64,000 bases of DNA from NCBI RefSeq assembly GCF_003967015.1, contig NZ_AP017560.1, forward strand, positions 248,001 to 312,000. The letters are read 5' to 3'. The notes beneath the pieces were generated by a model. The model made no database searches and was not told the DNA's origin. It saw only the letters and a list, made by a program, of their open reading frames with translations. Made by a program: the position numbers and the translations under genes. Origin of the DNA: Pseudanabaena sp. ABRG5-3 (lineage in GTDB: Bacteria; Cyanobacteriota; Cyanobacteriia; Pseudanabaenales; Pseudanabaenaceae). Shown one piece after another: positions 8,218-17,493 of this stretch; positions within the stretch are counted from its first letter, which is position 1, and each line of letters opens with the position of its first letter.

Positions 8218-9120
8218 TTAGTTTTGTGGAAAAAGACGTTTAATGTAGCGGTTGATTTGGGCTTGAGCATATGCCTTAGCCTGCGCCGAATTTGCGGCAT
8301 TGATGGTGGTCAAATCAGAACCTGTCTGCTCTGGACTAATTGACTCATCACTTGACGCTTGCCCAGAAGCATCTTCAGAAATTACTGTGGATTCCACAGA
8401 CTGCTCGACAATAGGCTCATTCGGAATCTCCACCTGAGTTTCGGTGACTGTGCGCTCGACCGAGTTGGCAATTACACTCTCAGGTGTAGCAGTGACACTG
8501 GTATGCACATAGGTCTCTGTGGTCGGTCGCTCAATAATATTGTCAGGAGTTTCAGCTTGATCTAGAGATGTAGGCGACTGGGCAAAGCTAGCTGATATAA
8601 ATTTATTTTTTAAAGGCTGAGCAGCAGAATAGGTATGGGTAAATGAGTAATTTGTAGGCGAAGGAATTTTATTTGTTTCTAAACTTGTTTCTAAATCTTG
8701 TGCGATCGCAGGACTGACCTCTTTCTCCACAGCAGTCTGATCTAAACCACTAATCAACGAACAGGGAGGTACGATCGCCCCCTTAGCAATTACCGCCCGC
8801 ACAATCGAACTGGAAGCACCAATACAAGCGCCCTCACCAATTCTGCTAGTGCCATATACTAAAACCCCTGCCCCTAAATTTGCACCTGCCCCAATTTCTA
8901 GCAATCCCCCTTGAGCGTGCAGCACGGCTCCCATGCCGATACATACACCTGCACCAATCGTAATCTTGCCACCCTGATCCGCTTGGATTAATACTCCAGA
9001 TGCGATCGCCGCCGTCTCATCGATCACTACATCCCCACAAACATAGGAGCGAAAATCTCCGATGGGTTCTAAAGGTGGTAGGTAGTTCGATTGCATGATT
9101 TTTAAATTTTCTAAATTCAT
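8218..9120 (-). CDS. ccmN: Carboxysome assembly protein CcmN
   Basis: Adaptor that joins the CcmM-Rubisco core of the beta-carboxysome to the CcmK shell. The N-terminal third (to about residue 120) has hexapeptide repeats forming a left-handed beta-helix (ITIGAGVCIGMGAVLHAQGG, IGEGACIGASSSIV). A long Ser/Thr/Glu-rich linker (about 150-275) follows. The C-terminal 18-20 residues (YAQAQINRYIKRLFPQN) form an amphipathic helix, matching the CcmN encapsulation peptide that binds CcmK. ATG at 9120 is preferred over the TTG one codon upstream; an internal ATG at 9096 is another option. It is the last gene of ccmK2K1LMN. Confidence 0.93.
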   Translation of the reverse strand: MNLENLKIMQSNYLPPLEPIGDFRSYVCGDVVIDETAAIASGVLIQADQGGKITIGAGVCIGMGAVLHAQGGLLEIGAGANLGAGVLVYGTSRIGEGACIGASSSIVRAVIAKGAIVPPCSLISGLDQTAVEKEVSPAIAQDLETSLETNKIPSPTNYSFTHTYSAAQPLKNKFISASFAQSPTSLDQAETPDNIIERPTTETYVHTSVTATPESVIANSVERTVTETQVEIPNEPIVEQSVESTVISEDASGQASSDESISPEQTGSDLTTINAANSAQAKAYAQAQINRYIKRLFPQN

Positions 9121-9173
9121 CAAGGACTTCGCTAAGTTCTTGATAACAATTACTCGCTAATTACTTTTCTAAA

Positions 9174-9202
9174 TAGAGAACCTCGCAAAGCGAGGTTCTC
9201 TA
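9174..9202. terminator. Hairpin between ccmM and ccmN
   Basis: Perfect 13-bp arms (9174-9186, TAGAGAACCTCGC, and 9190-9202) with an AAA loop, just after the ccmM stop at 9209. There is no strong T-run, so it is more likely an mRNA-processing or stability hairpin that sets the CcmM:CcmN ratio than a full terminator. Confidence 0.55.
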
Positions 9203-9208
9203 AACACG

Positions 9209-10501
9209 TTACTTTGCAGGACGTTGAATGATGCCTTCAAATACACGACGCTTTGCTTTAGGATCAATACCTAGCAAGCGAACATATTCATCACCATGCT
9301 CATCAAGGCAAGCTTCTAAAGCACGAATTACTTCTGACTCATTAGAAGCAGTGATTGGTGAACAGCTAAACCAAGAACTAGTACGGAAATGGCGCTCATC
9401 GGCATGTTCAGTACCGATACGGTATCCCTGAGACAAAAGTTGACGAATCCGTGACAACATATCTCCACTAATCCTGCCAGCACCACCACCATAGGAGCTA
9501 TTACTAGAGTTGCTGACCTTAACCGCAGTGCGAGTTGCAGTTACGGGCTGACCACCAGGACGATGTACTAGCAGTTCGACAACACGGCGCTTTGCCTTGG
9601 TATCTACGCCAACGAGACGGACATATTCATCGCTATATTCAGCAATGTAATTTTCTAAAGCTGCGATCGCGGCGGCTGGGTTGTTAGCAGTAATCGCAGG
9701 AAGAGTCTGCCAAGAAGTAGTACGGAAATGGCGCTCATCCGCATGTTCAACACTAATGCGATAACCTTGAGCCAATAGTTGACCGACAGTAGATGCAACA
9801 TCACCACTTGTAACGCCATTACCATTAGCGCGAGAAGTAGTGGAACTTGCCGCTACACCATTGCCATTCGATTGACCAATACTTACAGCTTGGCTATCAG
9901 CACGTTGAATGATGGTTTCGACTACGCGACGCTTAGCTTTAGGATCAACACCGACTAAACGTACATATTCGCCTTCATGTTCAGCAAGAATGCTATTTAA
10001 TGCAGCAATTACACTGGACTCATTGGAAGCATCGATCGCAGGTCCAGTTTGCCATGCGGCGGAACGGAACCGACGGGCATCGGCATATTCTGTACTAATG
10101 CGATAGCCCTGAGCCAAAATTTGACGCACTTGACCCGCAATATCGGCACTGTTAGCGCTAGCAGCAAAGCCATTGGAGGTCGCTTTAGGCGCACTACCAT
10201 TACTGGTGCTAGTTGCAGCATTGCTGATTACTGCTGCTTTATCACTGGGACGTTGAATAATAGTTTCGGAAACACGACGCTTTGCCTTGGGGTCAACCGC
10301 AACCAAGCGAACATATTCACCTTCATTTTCTACTAGAGCAGCTTGTACAGCAGTAATTACTGTTGAAGCTTCAGATGTATGTGGAATAGCATGAGATTGC
10401 CAAGAGCCACTGCGGAAGCGACGTACATCTGCGTACTCCACTGCCACATGGTAGCCCTGACCTAAAAGTTGTCGTATTTGCTGCGCTAAATCCCCAGCCA
10501 T
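9209..10501 (-). CDS. ccmM: Internal start for short CcmM (M35-like) isoform
   Basis: In beta-cyanobacteria ccmM yields a full-length and a short protein from an internal ribosome site. Here ATG at 10501 (codon 257, [15 protein letters not shown]) lies exactly where the first SSU-like repeat begins, and AGAGAGG (10511-10517) lies nine bases upstream of it. The product would be 430 residues with all four repeats and no carbonic anhydrase domain. The signal is visible in the sequence; its use is inferred from the family. Confidence 0.75.
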   Translation of the reverse strand: MAGDLAQQIRQLLGQGYHVAVEYADVRRFRSGSWQSHAIPHTSEASTVITAVQAALVENEGEYVRLVAVDPKAKRRVSETIIQRPSDKAAVISNAATSTSNGSAPKATSNGFAASANSADIAGQVRQILAQGYRISTEYADARRFRSAAWQTGPAIDASNESSVIAALNSILAEHEGEYVRLVGVDPKAKRRVVETIIQRADSQAVSIGQSNGNGVAASSTTSRANGNGVTSGDVASTVGQLLAQGYRISVEHADERHFRTTSWQTLPAITANNPAAAIAALENYIAEYSDEYVRLVGVDTKAKRRVVELLVHRPGGQPVTATRTAVKVSNSSNSSYGGGAGRISGDMLSRIRQLLSQGYRIGTEHADERHFRTSSWFSCSPITASNESEVIRALEACLDEHGDEYVRLLGIDPKAKRRVFEGIIQRPAK

Positions 10502-11269
10502 AGATCCATTCCTCTCTGCGTTTATATCGGTAAGATTGTGATTAATTTGATTAGAAATTTGATTAGAGTTTGGCTTATTAATTTGCGTATTAAGCTGTTT
10601 ATTAAAACCTGACGCAGAATTTCTGCTTGGTTGTGGTGATTTCTCTTGCTGCTGGCGAATCGGTGTAATGCAGGCAATATCAGCAGCACAGCGATACCCC
10701 TGTCTCAAGGAATCGTTGATACCGACAACATGACTCGCAAAGTTTTGGTCTGATTCCCGCACATTCGGTAGCAGATCGGCTTGTTGCTGCGTTGTAATCA
10801 CTGCACCAGAAGGAACATATTTACCAGCAGGAATTTCTACATCTTGGACAAGAGCATGTAGGGAAATAATGCAGCCGTCACCGACTCTGGCATTAAACAC
10901 TGTGGAACGGAACCCAATAAAGCAATTGTTGCCAACATAGGCTGGCCCATGAATCAGAGCCATGTGCGTGATAGAGGTACTATCGCCGATCCAGACGGAA
11001 TATTCTTTCCCGTCATCGCCAACCACGCGACCTTTTTCCAATCCATGAATGACAACACCATCTTGGACGTTCGTACTATTACCAATATGAAAAGGATTGC
11101 CCTCATCTGCACGGATTGACGTACCTGGGGCAATCAAAACATTTGCGCCGATGTGAACGTCGCCAATTAGATTGGAAAAAGAATGAACGTAGGCGGATGG
11201 ATCAATTTTGGGTTCTGCCAAATTCCTAGACCAAGGTGTAGGGGGGGCAGCAAAGCTACGAACTACCAT
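9209..11269 (-). CDS. ccmM: Carboxysome protein CcmM: gamma-carbonic anhydrase domain plus four SSU-like repeats
   Basis: Scaffold that condenses Rubisco in beta-carboxysomes (686 residues). Residues 1-210 form a gamma-carbonic-anhydrase beta-helix. The three zinc histidines are present (H75, H102, H107), as is the Cys pair C194/C200. In the Thermosynechococcus protein the matching cysteines form the disulfide needed for carbonic anhydrase activity, so activity is likely here. A linker (about 211-255) is followed by four Rubisco-small-subunit-like repeats, each with a core like [20 protein letters not shown], separated by Gly/Ser/Asn linkers. An internal ATG (codon 257) should give a short form. 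It lies between ccmL and ccmN. Confidence 0.98.
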   Translation of the reverse strand: MVVRSFAAPPTPWSRNLAEPKIDPSAYVHSFSNLIGDVHIGANVLIAPGTSIRADEGNPFHIGNSTNVQDGVVIHGLEKGRVVGDDGKEYSVWIGDSTSITHMALIHGPAYVGNNCFIGFRSTVFNARVGDGCIISLHALVQDVEIPAGKYVPSGAVITTQQQADLLPNVRESDQNFASHVVGINDSLRQGYRCAADIACITPIRQQQEKSPQPSRNSASGFNKQLNTQINKPNSNQISNQINHNLTDINAERNGSMAGDLAQQIRQLLGQGYHVAVEYADVRRFRSGSWQSHAIPHTSEASTVITAVQAALVENEGEYVRLVAVDPKAKRRVSETIIQRPSDKAAVISNAATSTSNGSAPKATSNGFAASANSADIAGQVRQILAQGYRISTEYADARRFRSAAWQTGPAIDASNESSVIAALNSILAEHEGEYVRLVGVDPKAKRRVVETIIQRADSQAVSIGQSNGNGVAASSTTSRANGNGVTSGDVASTVGQLLAQGYRISVEHADERHFRTTSWQTLPAITANNPAAAIAALENYIAEYSDEYVRLVGVDTKAKRRVVELLVHRPGGQPVTATRTAVKVSNSSNSSYGGGAGRISGDMLSRIRQLLSQGYRIGTEHADERHFRTSSWFSCSPITASNESEVIRALEACLDEHGDEYVRLLGIDPKAKRRVFEGIIQRPAK

Positions 11270-11414
11270 AGTGAATCTGTACTTTTAAGGCTTACTAATA
11301 TCTTGAATATCAAAATCAAGATGATCAGTGGCTCAAAAGCACACCTCCAAATAACAACTTAAGCTACAACGTCGGAGAACTTTTTACTTATCTAGCGCTA
11401 ATCGTTGAATATCT

Positions 11415-11723
11415 CTATTGCATTCTTTCATTGTATTTTTTGCTGTAGAGAGTGCGATCGCTCAGGCTAACGGTATCAATGATGGCAACGACTGCCGCAT
11501 CAATCGGACGATTTTCACTGCCTTGTACCTGCCTTGCACCACTCCCACGAGTAAATAACACCCATTCATCTACGCCAGCACCGACAGTATCAGTAGCAAC
11601 TTCGTAATCTGAAAGTAACTGTCCTTGGAGATCGACAAGCTGCAAGAGCAGAAATTTGCTTCCAGATAGATTGGACTCTTTGTAGGTACTGACGACCGTA
11701 CCGCAAACTCTAGCAATTTGCAT
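11415..11723 (-). CDS. ccmL: Carboxysome shell vertex protein CcmL
   Basis: Pentameric EutN/CcmL-family protein that caps the vertices of the icosahedral carboxysome shell. The length (102 residues) and sequence (MQIARVCGTVVSTYKESNL, then VGAGVDEWVLFTRGSGARQV) match the family throughout. It sits between ccmK1 and ccmM in the conserved operon order. No strong ribosome-binding site precedes the ATG, which would fit the low copy number of vertex proteins compared with CcmK. Confidence 0.97.
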   Translation of the reverse strand: MQIARVCGTVVSTYKESNLSGSKFLLLQLVDLQGQLLSDYEVATDTVGAGVDEWVLFTRGSGARQVQGSENRPIDAAVVAIIDTVSLSDRTLYSKKYNERMQ

Positions 11724-11829
11724 ATTGTTATAAGTACGTTTACAGAATGAATGAAATGAAAATGCGAGATGCCAAAATTTGAGTAGACAAACCAGCGATT
11801 TCTAGCGATCGCGCTAGTTAAGCCCCATA

Positions 11830-12171
11830 CTATGGGCGGTTGATAGGACGAATGGAGTTTACATTGTCACGGAACTGCTCGACTTCTTCGGTGTAGCGAA
11901 TTGGTAGAACGTATTCGAGGTTTTCGTGAGGACGCGCAATGATGTGTGTGGAAAGAACTTGTCCGCCGTTGACGCGCTTTACGGAATCAGTACCTGCGGC
12001 TACTGAAGCTTGGACTTCGGAGACATCGCCACGAACGATAACGGTTACACGACCACTACCGATCTTTTCATAACCAACTAGGGTAACGCGAGCTGCTTTA
12101 ACCATAGCATCGGCTGCTTCTACAACGGCAGGGAAACCAAGGGTTTCAATCATTCCTACTGCGATCGCCAT
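11830..12171 (-). CDS. ccmK1: Carboxysome shell hexamer protein CcmK1
   Basis: Single BMC-domain shell protein (113 residues) forming the hexagonal facets of the carboxysome. [20 protein letters not shown] and the pore-region segment [19 protein letters not shown] are diagnostic. The extra C-terminal tail (after VEQFR) and its place second in the operon match CcmK1 rather than CcmK2. AGGAG lies ten bases upstream of the ATG used. A nearer ATG after that site is in another frame. It is about 75% identical by eye to the next-door CcmK2. Confidence 0.95.
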   Translation of the reverse strand: MAIAVGMIETLGFPAVVEAADAMVKAARVTLVGYEKIGSGRVTVIVRGDVSEVQASVAAGTDSVKRVNGGQVLSTHIIARPHENLEYVLPIRYTEEVEQFRDNVNSIRPINRP

Positions 12172-12285
12172 AATTCATGTTCTCCTAAGAAATAAATAAT
12201 GAAATTAATGAAAATTTAGTCTTTCGATACTGTTTTTTGAGGGTCTTTTTGAGACAATCAGAAAAAGCAACAAAATAAAACAAGT

Positions 12286-12594
12286 CTAAAAAGCAAATTG
12301 CTCTACTTCTCGCGTATAACGAATTGGTAGGACATACTCTAAGTTTTCGTGTGGTCGAGCAATGGTATGAGTCGAAACAACTTCGCCCCCATTCACTCGG
12401 TTTGCACCTTCAACTCCAGCAGCGATGGATGCTTTCACCTCAGAGATATCACCTCTGATAATGACTGTGACCCGCCCACTACCGATTTTTTCGTAACCCA
12501 CAAGGGTAACGCGAGCAGCTTTGACCATGGCATCCGCCGCTTCTACAATTGCGGGGAAGCCTCTAGTCTCGATCATTCCAATAGCGATCGGCAT
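12286..12594 (-). CDS. ccmK2: Carboxysome shell hexamer protein CcmK2
   Basis: Single BMC-domain facet protein (102 residues), first gene of the ccmK2K1LMN operon. [40 protein letters not shown] and the end [10 protein letters not shown] fit the short CcmK2 type. A 578-base region without genes lies upstream and should contain the operon promoter. The paralogue downstream differs mostly in the C-terminal tail. Confidence 0.95.
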   Translation of the reverse strand: MPIAIGMIETRGFPAIVEAADAMVKAARVTLVGYEKIGSGRVTVIIRGDISEVKASIAAGVEGANRVNGGEVVSTHTIARPHENLEYVLPIRYTREVEQFAF

Positions 12595-13172
12595 AATTTA
12601 AGCCAGTGTCCTTACGACTCTCTAAAAAACTGAAGTTCTCGCGGTTTATCTATCAATCATATGTAGATGCACGAGCGCAACTATTGATCTTAGCTACGAT
12701 CGGTTCGCTTAAAACATCAAATTTCAAATTTTTAATACAAAATAAAAATGAGATGACGTTCGGCGCACTTTTGTAGCTGACTTAATGCAGCTAGCTTCTC
12801 GCAGCTAAATTACAGACATTTTCTGACTTGTTAGTAGTAATTACCTATCTATAAAATTTATAAAAGAATCTATAAATATTGTGGATAAGTATTTATTACT
12901 ACAGACATAGCCATTCTAAATCTGAATAATCAAAGAAAATGAATATGATAAATATATTCAACTCTATCTTTATATCTACGATAACTAGTGGCGGTACATT
13001 TGACAATATAAGCCGTCATGATAAATCTAAATAGTGCATATAAAGGTGGCTTATTTAGATGATTTGAAGGAATTGGTTGCTTGTAAATAAGTTTAGTTTG
13101 GTGATTGGGGATCGCTGATCAGTTAAAGGCAATTATTCAAGGTTAAGCTATGAACTTGAGCTTTTAGCAAAT
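12595..13172. promoter_or_regulatory. Gene-free leader/promoter region between ccmO and ccmK2
   Basis: 578 bases without a credible coding frame, AT-rich in its middle part, lying directly upstream of the ccm operon. It must hold the operon promoter if ccmK2 is the first gene. I see short palindromes such as TAGCTGacttaatGCAGCTA (about 12774-12793) but no operator that I can name. Its length is unusual for this otherwise compact locus. Confidence 0.5.
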
Positions 13173-13919
13173 CTAGCGATCGCCTATGGAAATAGTTTCT
13201 ACTTCAGCAATCTCTAAGTTTGGTAATTGGACTAATTCCCTCTCTTGTTCTTGGAGAGCAATCATCGGAATATTTACAGGTACAGGGGTTTCAATCCAAT
13301 ATTCGGAAGTTGGTAATGTTTCTTCGAGATCATCAAGGGGGCGAGGAATAATCATCAGGGTATGGAATTCTCCGATGCGCTCAGCCTCATACATACCTGC
13401 TTCGATCGCGATCGTCACATCTGCGACATTGCCCCGAATAATTGCTGTGCATAACCCTGCCCCAATGGTTTCATAGCCAGCGAGATGGACATCTGCTGAT
13501 TTCAGCATCATATCGGCAGCCCCCACCATGGCAGGAAATCCACGGGTTTCAAGTAGCCCGATCGCTTGGTTACTCAGACGACTATAGCGTCCATCGGTTA
13601 ACTGACTCAGACGACTACTAATTGGTAAAATTGCCTCCAAATTTGGATAGGGGCGCGGAATCACGATCGTAGAAACTAATTGTCCAAATTCTTTGGCAGT
13701 TTCGGCTCCAGCTTCTACTGCCATCCGCACATCGGTAATCTGACCTCTGATAATCGCTGTACAAAATCCATTTCCGACTTTTTCATAACCGACTAGCCGT
13801 ACAGTTGCAGATTTGAGCATCATGTCAGCCGTACCAACAATTGCGGGAAAACTAATAGTTGAGACCATTCCCAAAGCACTTCCTGAGAGATCAATTCTTT
13901 GAGATGCACTACTAGACAT
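13173..13919 (-). CDS. ccmO: Carboxysome tandem-BMC shell protein CcmO
   Basis: Tandem-domain shell protein (248 residues) expected to form pseudohexameric trimers in the carboxysome facet. Domain 1 spans about residues 13-100 (LGMVSTISFPAIVGTADMML) and domain 2 about 115-205 (IGLLETRGFPAMVGAADMML). Each ends in a segment like VIPRPYPNLEAILP. A Glu-rich tail follows. It lies upstream of ccmK2 on the same strand, separated by 578 bases, so it may be expressed separately. In several other cyanobacteria ccmO is at the end of the operon or elsewhere. Confidence 0.95.
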   Translation of the reverse strand: MSSSASQRIDLSGSALGMVSTISFPAIVGTADMMLKSATVRLVGYEKVGNGFCTAIIRGQITDVRMAVEAGAETAKEFGQLVSTIVIPRPYPNLEAILPISSRLSQLTDGRYSRLSNQAIGLLETRGFPAMVGAADMMLKSADVHLAGYETIGAGLCTAIIRGNVADVTIAIEAGMYEAERIGEFHTLMIIPRPLDDLEETLPTSEYWIETPVPVNIPMIALQEQERELVQLPNLEIAEVETISIGDR

Positions 13920-14309
13920 TAGAAAACACGGTGAATAAAAAAGTTTTTAATTTTTCAATTTGGCGTAGGCAAAATGAAAATCGCTGTATAGTGTGTATCT
14001 TAACTGATATGGCAAACGCCAGTGAAGTAAGATTGTAATGAATATATATATATTACCTATACAATTTTTCAGGTAAAAATGGTTTACAGTTTACTAAATA
14101 GGACAATCAAAAGTAGATATGTAACTTTGTGGGCAATTAAAGCGATTAATTAATAAGCAATTGAATTATCTACATGTTTCACATGTTTCAATATATAGGG
14201 GGTAGATTGACTGACTTCCCAAAAGACTCGTACAAAACGATACATTGATAAATTACATTGATATTTAGTATTGCGCTCCGAATGTCCAAGATGTCCTGAT
14301 GATAGCAAA
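13920..14309. other. Intergenic stretch between divergent ccmO and the GGDEF regulator
   Basis: No gene seen. AT-rich, with an alternating AT run (about 14041-14051) and a repeat ACATGTTTCACATGTTTCA near 14172. Because the flanking genes diverge, both promoters should lie here. Confidence 0.45.
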
Positions 14310-15317
14310 ATGCAACTGCTTGAAGCCATCCCAAAGAAAGAGTACATCTTAGTTGTAGATGATACGCCTCCTAATCTACAACTGCTGTTAACCATGCTAG
14401 CCCGTAAAGGTTATGATGCTCATGGTGTACCCGATGGAGCAGCAGCATTGTCCAATGCCAAGGAGCAACTGCCTGATTTGGTTCTTTTAGATATTAATAT
14501 GCCAAATATCAATGGGTTTCAGGTCTGTCAAGAGCTAAAGTCTAGCGATCGCACCCGCGATGTTCCTGTGATTTTCATTAGCGCTCGTGATGAGGTTTTA
14601 GATAAGGTACAAGCTTTTGCCGTTGGTGGGGTGGACTATATTACTAAGCCTTTTCAAATAGCAGAAGTGCTAGCAAGGGTTGAGAATCAGCTCACGTTGC
14701 GAAGGCTGCAAAGACAGCTACAAGAGCAAAATGAACGCCTCAAGCAAGAAATCAATAGTCGAATTATTGCGGAAACACTTCTACAAGAAGCTAATGCGAA
14801 ATTAGAAAGATTAGTTAACTTAGATGGTTTAACACAGCTCGCCAATCGCAGATGTTTTGATGAATATCTCGAACAGGAATGGCAAAGATTGGCGCGGGAA
14901 AGACAACCTTTGTCTTTGATCATGTGTGATATTGATTTCTTTAAAAACTACAACGATACCTATGGGCATATTGCAGGGGATGATTGCTTACGCAAAGTTT
15001 CACATTTGATCAAACAATCGGTACGTCGTCCTGCGGATTTGGCAGCACGTTATGGAGGAGAAGAATTTGTCTTGGTATTGCCGAATACAGACATCGAAGG
15101 ATCAATGCTAGTTGCAGAGGCAATTCGGAACAAGTTATTAGAGTTGAAACTGCCCCATGAAGATTCGGCTGTTAGTGAGTTTGTGACTTTGAGTATGGGG
15201 GTAACGGCTTTAATTCCGAAGATTGATTCGCAACCATCCATTTTGCTAACCTCCGCAGACTATGCGTTGTATCGTGCTAAAGAGCTAGGCAGAAATCAAA
15301 CCTATCAGATCGGATAA
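14310..15317 (+). CDS. Response regulator with diguanylate cyclase output (REC-GGDEF)
   Basis: Makes cyclic di-GMP under control of a phosphorelay. The receiver domain covers about residues 10-125, with acidic pair DD, phospho-acceptor Asp in LVLLDINMP and conserved Lys in TKPF. A coiled-coil linker rich in Gln/Glu follows (about 135-170), then a GGDEF domain with the active-site motif GGEEF and an upstream RxxD inhibitory site (RPAD, five residues before GGEEF), so product inhibition is expected. No EAL domain. ATG at 14310 is preferred; a TTG 39 bases upstream is in frame but has no clear ribosome site. The sensor kinase is not nearby. Confidence 0.95.
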   Translation: MQLLEAIPKKEYILVVDDTPPNLQLLLTMLARKGYDAHGVPDGAAALSNAKEQLPDLVLLDINMPNINGFQVCQELKSSDRTRDVPVIFISARDEVLDKVQAFAVGGVDYITKPFQIAEVLARVENQLTLRRLQRQLQEQNERLKQEINSRIIAETLLQEANAKLERLVNLDGLTQLANRRCFDEYLEQEWQRLARERQPLSLIMCDIDFFKNYNDTYGHIAGDDCLRKVSHLIKQSVRRPADLAARYGGEEFVLVLPNTDIEGSMLVAEAIRNKLLELKLPHEDSAVSEFVTLSMGVTALIPKIDSQPSILLTSADYALYRAKELGRNQTYQIG

Positions 15318-15331
15318 TATTTTTTGATTGC

Positions 15332-16108
15332 TTACTCCCAATCGTCTGGTTCGGGGGGCAGATTTCGCCTTAATAAATTATCAATTTCTTGCCAATTAAT
15401 CTCTGCTGCTTCTGCATCTTGGACTAGCTCACCTTGATGTAAGCAAATTAGCCGATCACACCACGGTTGTACTAGATCAAGTTGATGATTAATCATCACT
15501 ACGGTTATAGGCTGGGGTAAACGAGTTAACTCTGTCAAGATATCTAGTAACAAATGGGATAAACCCCGATCTAAAGCTGAAGTTGGTTCATCTAGCAAAA
15601 GCACCTCTGGCTCCATAATTAAAGCTCTGGCGATCGCAATCCATTGTCTTTGACCAAGGGATAGCTCTAGCTCTGAGCGATTGAGTAACTTGTGATCGAT
15701 TTGCAATTTCTCAACCCATTTCTGGACACGTGGTGCAATTTCGCTAGTTGGCAAGTTTTGTAAGCGCAAAGGATAGCTAAGGGCTTCTGTAACTGACATT
15801 CCTAATAGGCTTGGTTCCTGTGGTATGAGCATTACTCGTCGCCGCAGCGTTTGAATGGGAATATCTTGAATGTTTTTGCCACTGAGAGTAATTGTGCCGA
15901 CGGAGGGATCAACTAAACGATTGAGCATCCTCAAGAATGTGGTTTTGCCTGATCCTGTTGCGCCAATTAGCGCAGTTTTGCTTCCTTGGGCGATCGCTAC
16001 CGAAATATTCGTCAAAAGTGTGCGAAATTTAGTTTGATAACTCACCCGATCGGTGGAAATCAACCCATTTTTGGCGAGTACCTCGGATGTTGCTGAAACC
16101 TTTTGCAT
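15332..16108 (-). CDS. ABC transporter ATP-binding protein
   Basis: Single ABC ATPase subunit (258 residues) without a membrane domain. Walker A GATGSGKT, signature LSLGQRQWIAIARAL and Walker B VLLLDEPTSALD are all intact, followed by a switch His in VVMINHQLDL. The sequence resembles small importers or FetA/YbbL-like ATPases, but the substrate cannot be told from sequence. No permease gene is adjacent: the flanking genes point the other way. It would therefore work with a partner encoded elsewhere. Confidence 0.88.
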   Translation of the reverse strand: MQKVSATSEVLAKNGLISTDRVSYQTKFRTLLTNISVAIAQGSKTALIGATGSGKTTFLRMLNRLVDPSVGTITLSGKNIQDIPIQTLRRRVMLIPQEPSLLGMSVTEALSYPLRLQNLPTSEIAPRVQKWVEKLQIDHKLLNRSELELSLGQRQWIAIARALIMEPEVLLLDEPTSALDRGLSHLLLDILTELTRLPQPITVVMINHQLDLVQPWCDRLICLHQGELVQDAEAAEINWQEIDNLLRRNLPPEPDDWE

Positions 16109-16205
16109 AATGTAACTGTCTTTGCGATTAGCGATCGAGAAATTGGGACGCAGCCTTCAATTAATTAAACCCTTTCTCAAGCTTAATTATGGAGAACAAC
16201 CACAT

Positions 16206-17249
16206 ATGTTTTTATGGAATCTTCTAAAATCTTTTTCCAAAACTTTTGGAAAAGATATTCCACAGGCTTTTTATTGGACTTTTCCACAGGGTTTTCCACA
16301 GGGTTTCTGGAGACTGACTTTTCAACCAAAGCGAATTGCCTTTTTCTGTGTAGGACTATGTATTTTTGCATTAGCTATGCCCCAGTTAGCACCTGTATCC
16401 GCACAGTCTACGCAAGCAACTGTGCAGGAAATTCTGGACGGCAATCAGGTTTTTATCCAAAATCAGCAAGCCTCCATCAATGATGTCGCGAGAGCGCAGC
16501 AACAAGTTCGTACTGGGAATTCGCGGACGGCGCTTTTGTTTAATACAGGAGCTGTGGCAAGACTATCGGCAAATTCAGTATTGAGAATTGGGCAATGCGC
16601 CCAACTGAGCCGTGGCACGATTTTAGTTAATGGAGCAATCAATGCCTGTTCTTCAGGAATTACGACAGGAGTGAGGGGAACAACTTACTTATTGGAAGTA
16701 GATGAGTCAGGCAATCAACAGGTCAAGGTCTTAGAAGGTGAAGTAGTCGTAAAGCGTAATCCGAAACCTTTATTTGATGATAGTGATAAGCCGAATACAA
16801 AACCAACGGATAAGCCCACAACAACAAAATCACCTACATCCAATCAGGTGCAAAAACCTAATGTTAGTGTTCCAATTACAGTTAAGAACTCTCCGACACC
16901 TAAGCCCCAAGCTACTCCTTCTCCAGTTCCCAACAGTTCAGGGAATAAGCCAGTTGACTCCAACTCTCAACCTGCTCAGGCAACCGATGAAGTAGTTTTG
17001 AAGTCGGGAGAAAAGATTGAGGTGGCTCAAACTGGTGATTTGGGCATCATCCAAAAGCTCACTGAAAATGAGTTTGTCAATCTATTGCAAGGGAATTTAT
17101 TCCAAGGTTTCACAAATCAAATCCCCGGAATTAATAAAGTTAGAGATGTCTTTAATGGTCTTTTCCCTAACGTGAATTTCCCAATCTCGATTCCCGGAAT
17201 TCCTACACCTAGTATTCCTATTCCTAGTTTACCTAGCTTCCCATTCTAA
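16206..17249 (+). CDS. FecR-domain exported protein with Pro/Thr-rich linker
   Basis: About 347 residues. The N-terminus has a hydrophobic segment ending in an Ala-rich site (FFCVGLCIFALAMPQLAPVSA) that should act as signal peptide or anchor. The middle (about 40-190) is a FecR-like domain (TALLFNTGAVARLSANSVLR, GITTGVRGTTYLLEVDESG, VKVLEGEVVV). The C-terminal half is a Pro/Thr/Lys-rich linker and a tail of IPGIPTPSIPIPS-type repeats. ATG at 16206 is chosen (GGAG upstream). A TTG-initiated longer version from 16122 is possible. The role is unknown; in cyanobacteria such proteins are not restricted to iron signalling. Confidence 0.8.
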   Translation: MFLWNLLKSFSKTFGKDIPQAFYWTFPQGFPQGFWRLTFQPKRIAFFCVGLCIFALAMPQLAPVSAQSTQATVQEILDGNQVFIQNQQASINDVARAQQQVRTGNSRTALLFNTGAVARLSANSVLRIGQCAQLSRGTILVNGAINACSSGITTGVRGTTYLLEVDESGNQQVKVLEGEVVVKRNPKPLFDDSDKPNTKPTDKPTTTKSPTSNQVQKPNVSVPITVKNSPTPKPQATPSPVPNSSGNKPVDSNSQPAQATDEVVLKSGEKIEVAQTGDLGIIQKLTENEFVNLLQGNLFQGFTNQIPGINKVRDVFNGLFPNVNFPISIPGIPTPSIPIPSLPSFPF

Positions 17250-17256
17250 TTTAGCT

Positions 17257-17297
17257 AAAAAGAGAGGTGTGGCACATAGCGCCACATCTCTCTTTTT
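17257..17297 (+). terminator. Terminator of the FecR-domain gene
   Basis: 17-bp stem (17257-17273 with 17281-17297, one G-T pair; AAAAAGAGAGGTGTGGC) ending in a T-run, seven bases past the stop codon. The A-run on the other side would allow bidirectional action. Confidence 0.85.
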
Positions 17298-17375
17298 GGT
17301 ATATGTTTTATTTTTGGTGTGAAAAAGCTATTATAAAGCCAAGATTTTGCCGCTATTTTTTTCGGTAGCTAGGGC

Positions 17376-17477
17376 ATGAGTGCAGAGATTTGTTTTGATG
17401 GGTATTTAAGGTTAGTGCAGAAAAGAGCGTCAGAACGCGATCTCTCTCAGATTTTGGTAAACTATAACCAATGGTGA
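17376..17477 (+). pseudogene. Orphan copy of the 5' end of the NACHT gene (33 codons)
   Basis: A short frame starting MSAEICFDGYLRLV and stopping after 33 codons (ending NYNQW). About 40 bases from its ATG match the start of the NACHT-HEAT gene at 19842 with only about five differences (MSVEICFDDYLRSV there). No further homology follows. I read it as a remnant of a second NACHT gene, or of the same gene duplicated when the restriction-modification pair now lying between the two copies arrived. It might still be translated as a 33-residue peptide. Confidence 0.7.
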
Positions 17478-17493
17478 ATCAGGAACACAAAAA

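Noticed and set aside
9228-10336. Open frames on the plus strand inside ccmM
   Set aside because: Antisense to the repeated Rubisco-small-subunit-like domains; same repetition effect.
14271-14309. TTG start 13 codons upstream of the GGDEF regulator
   Set aside because: No ribosome site, and the receiver domain begins normally after the ATG at 14310.
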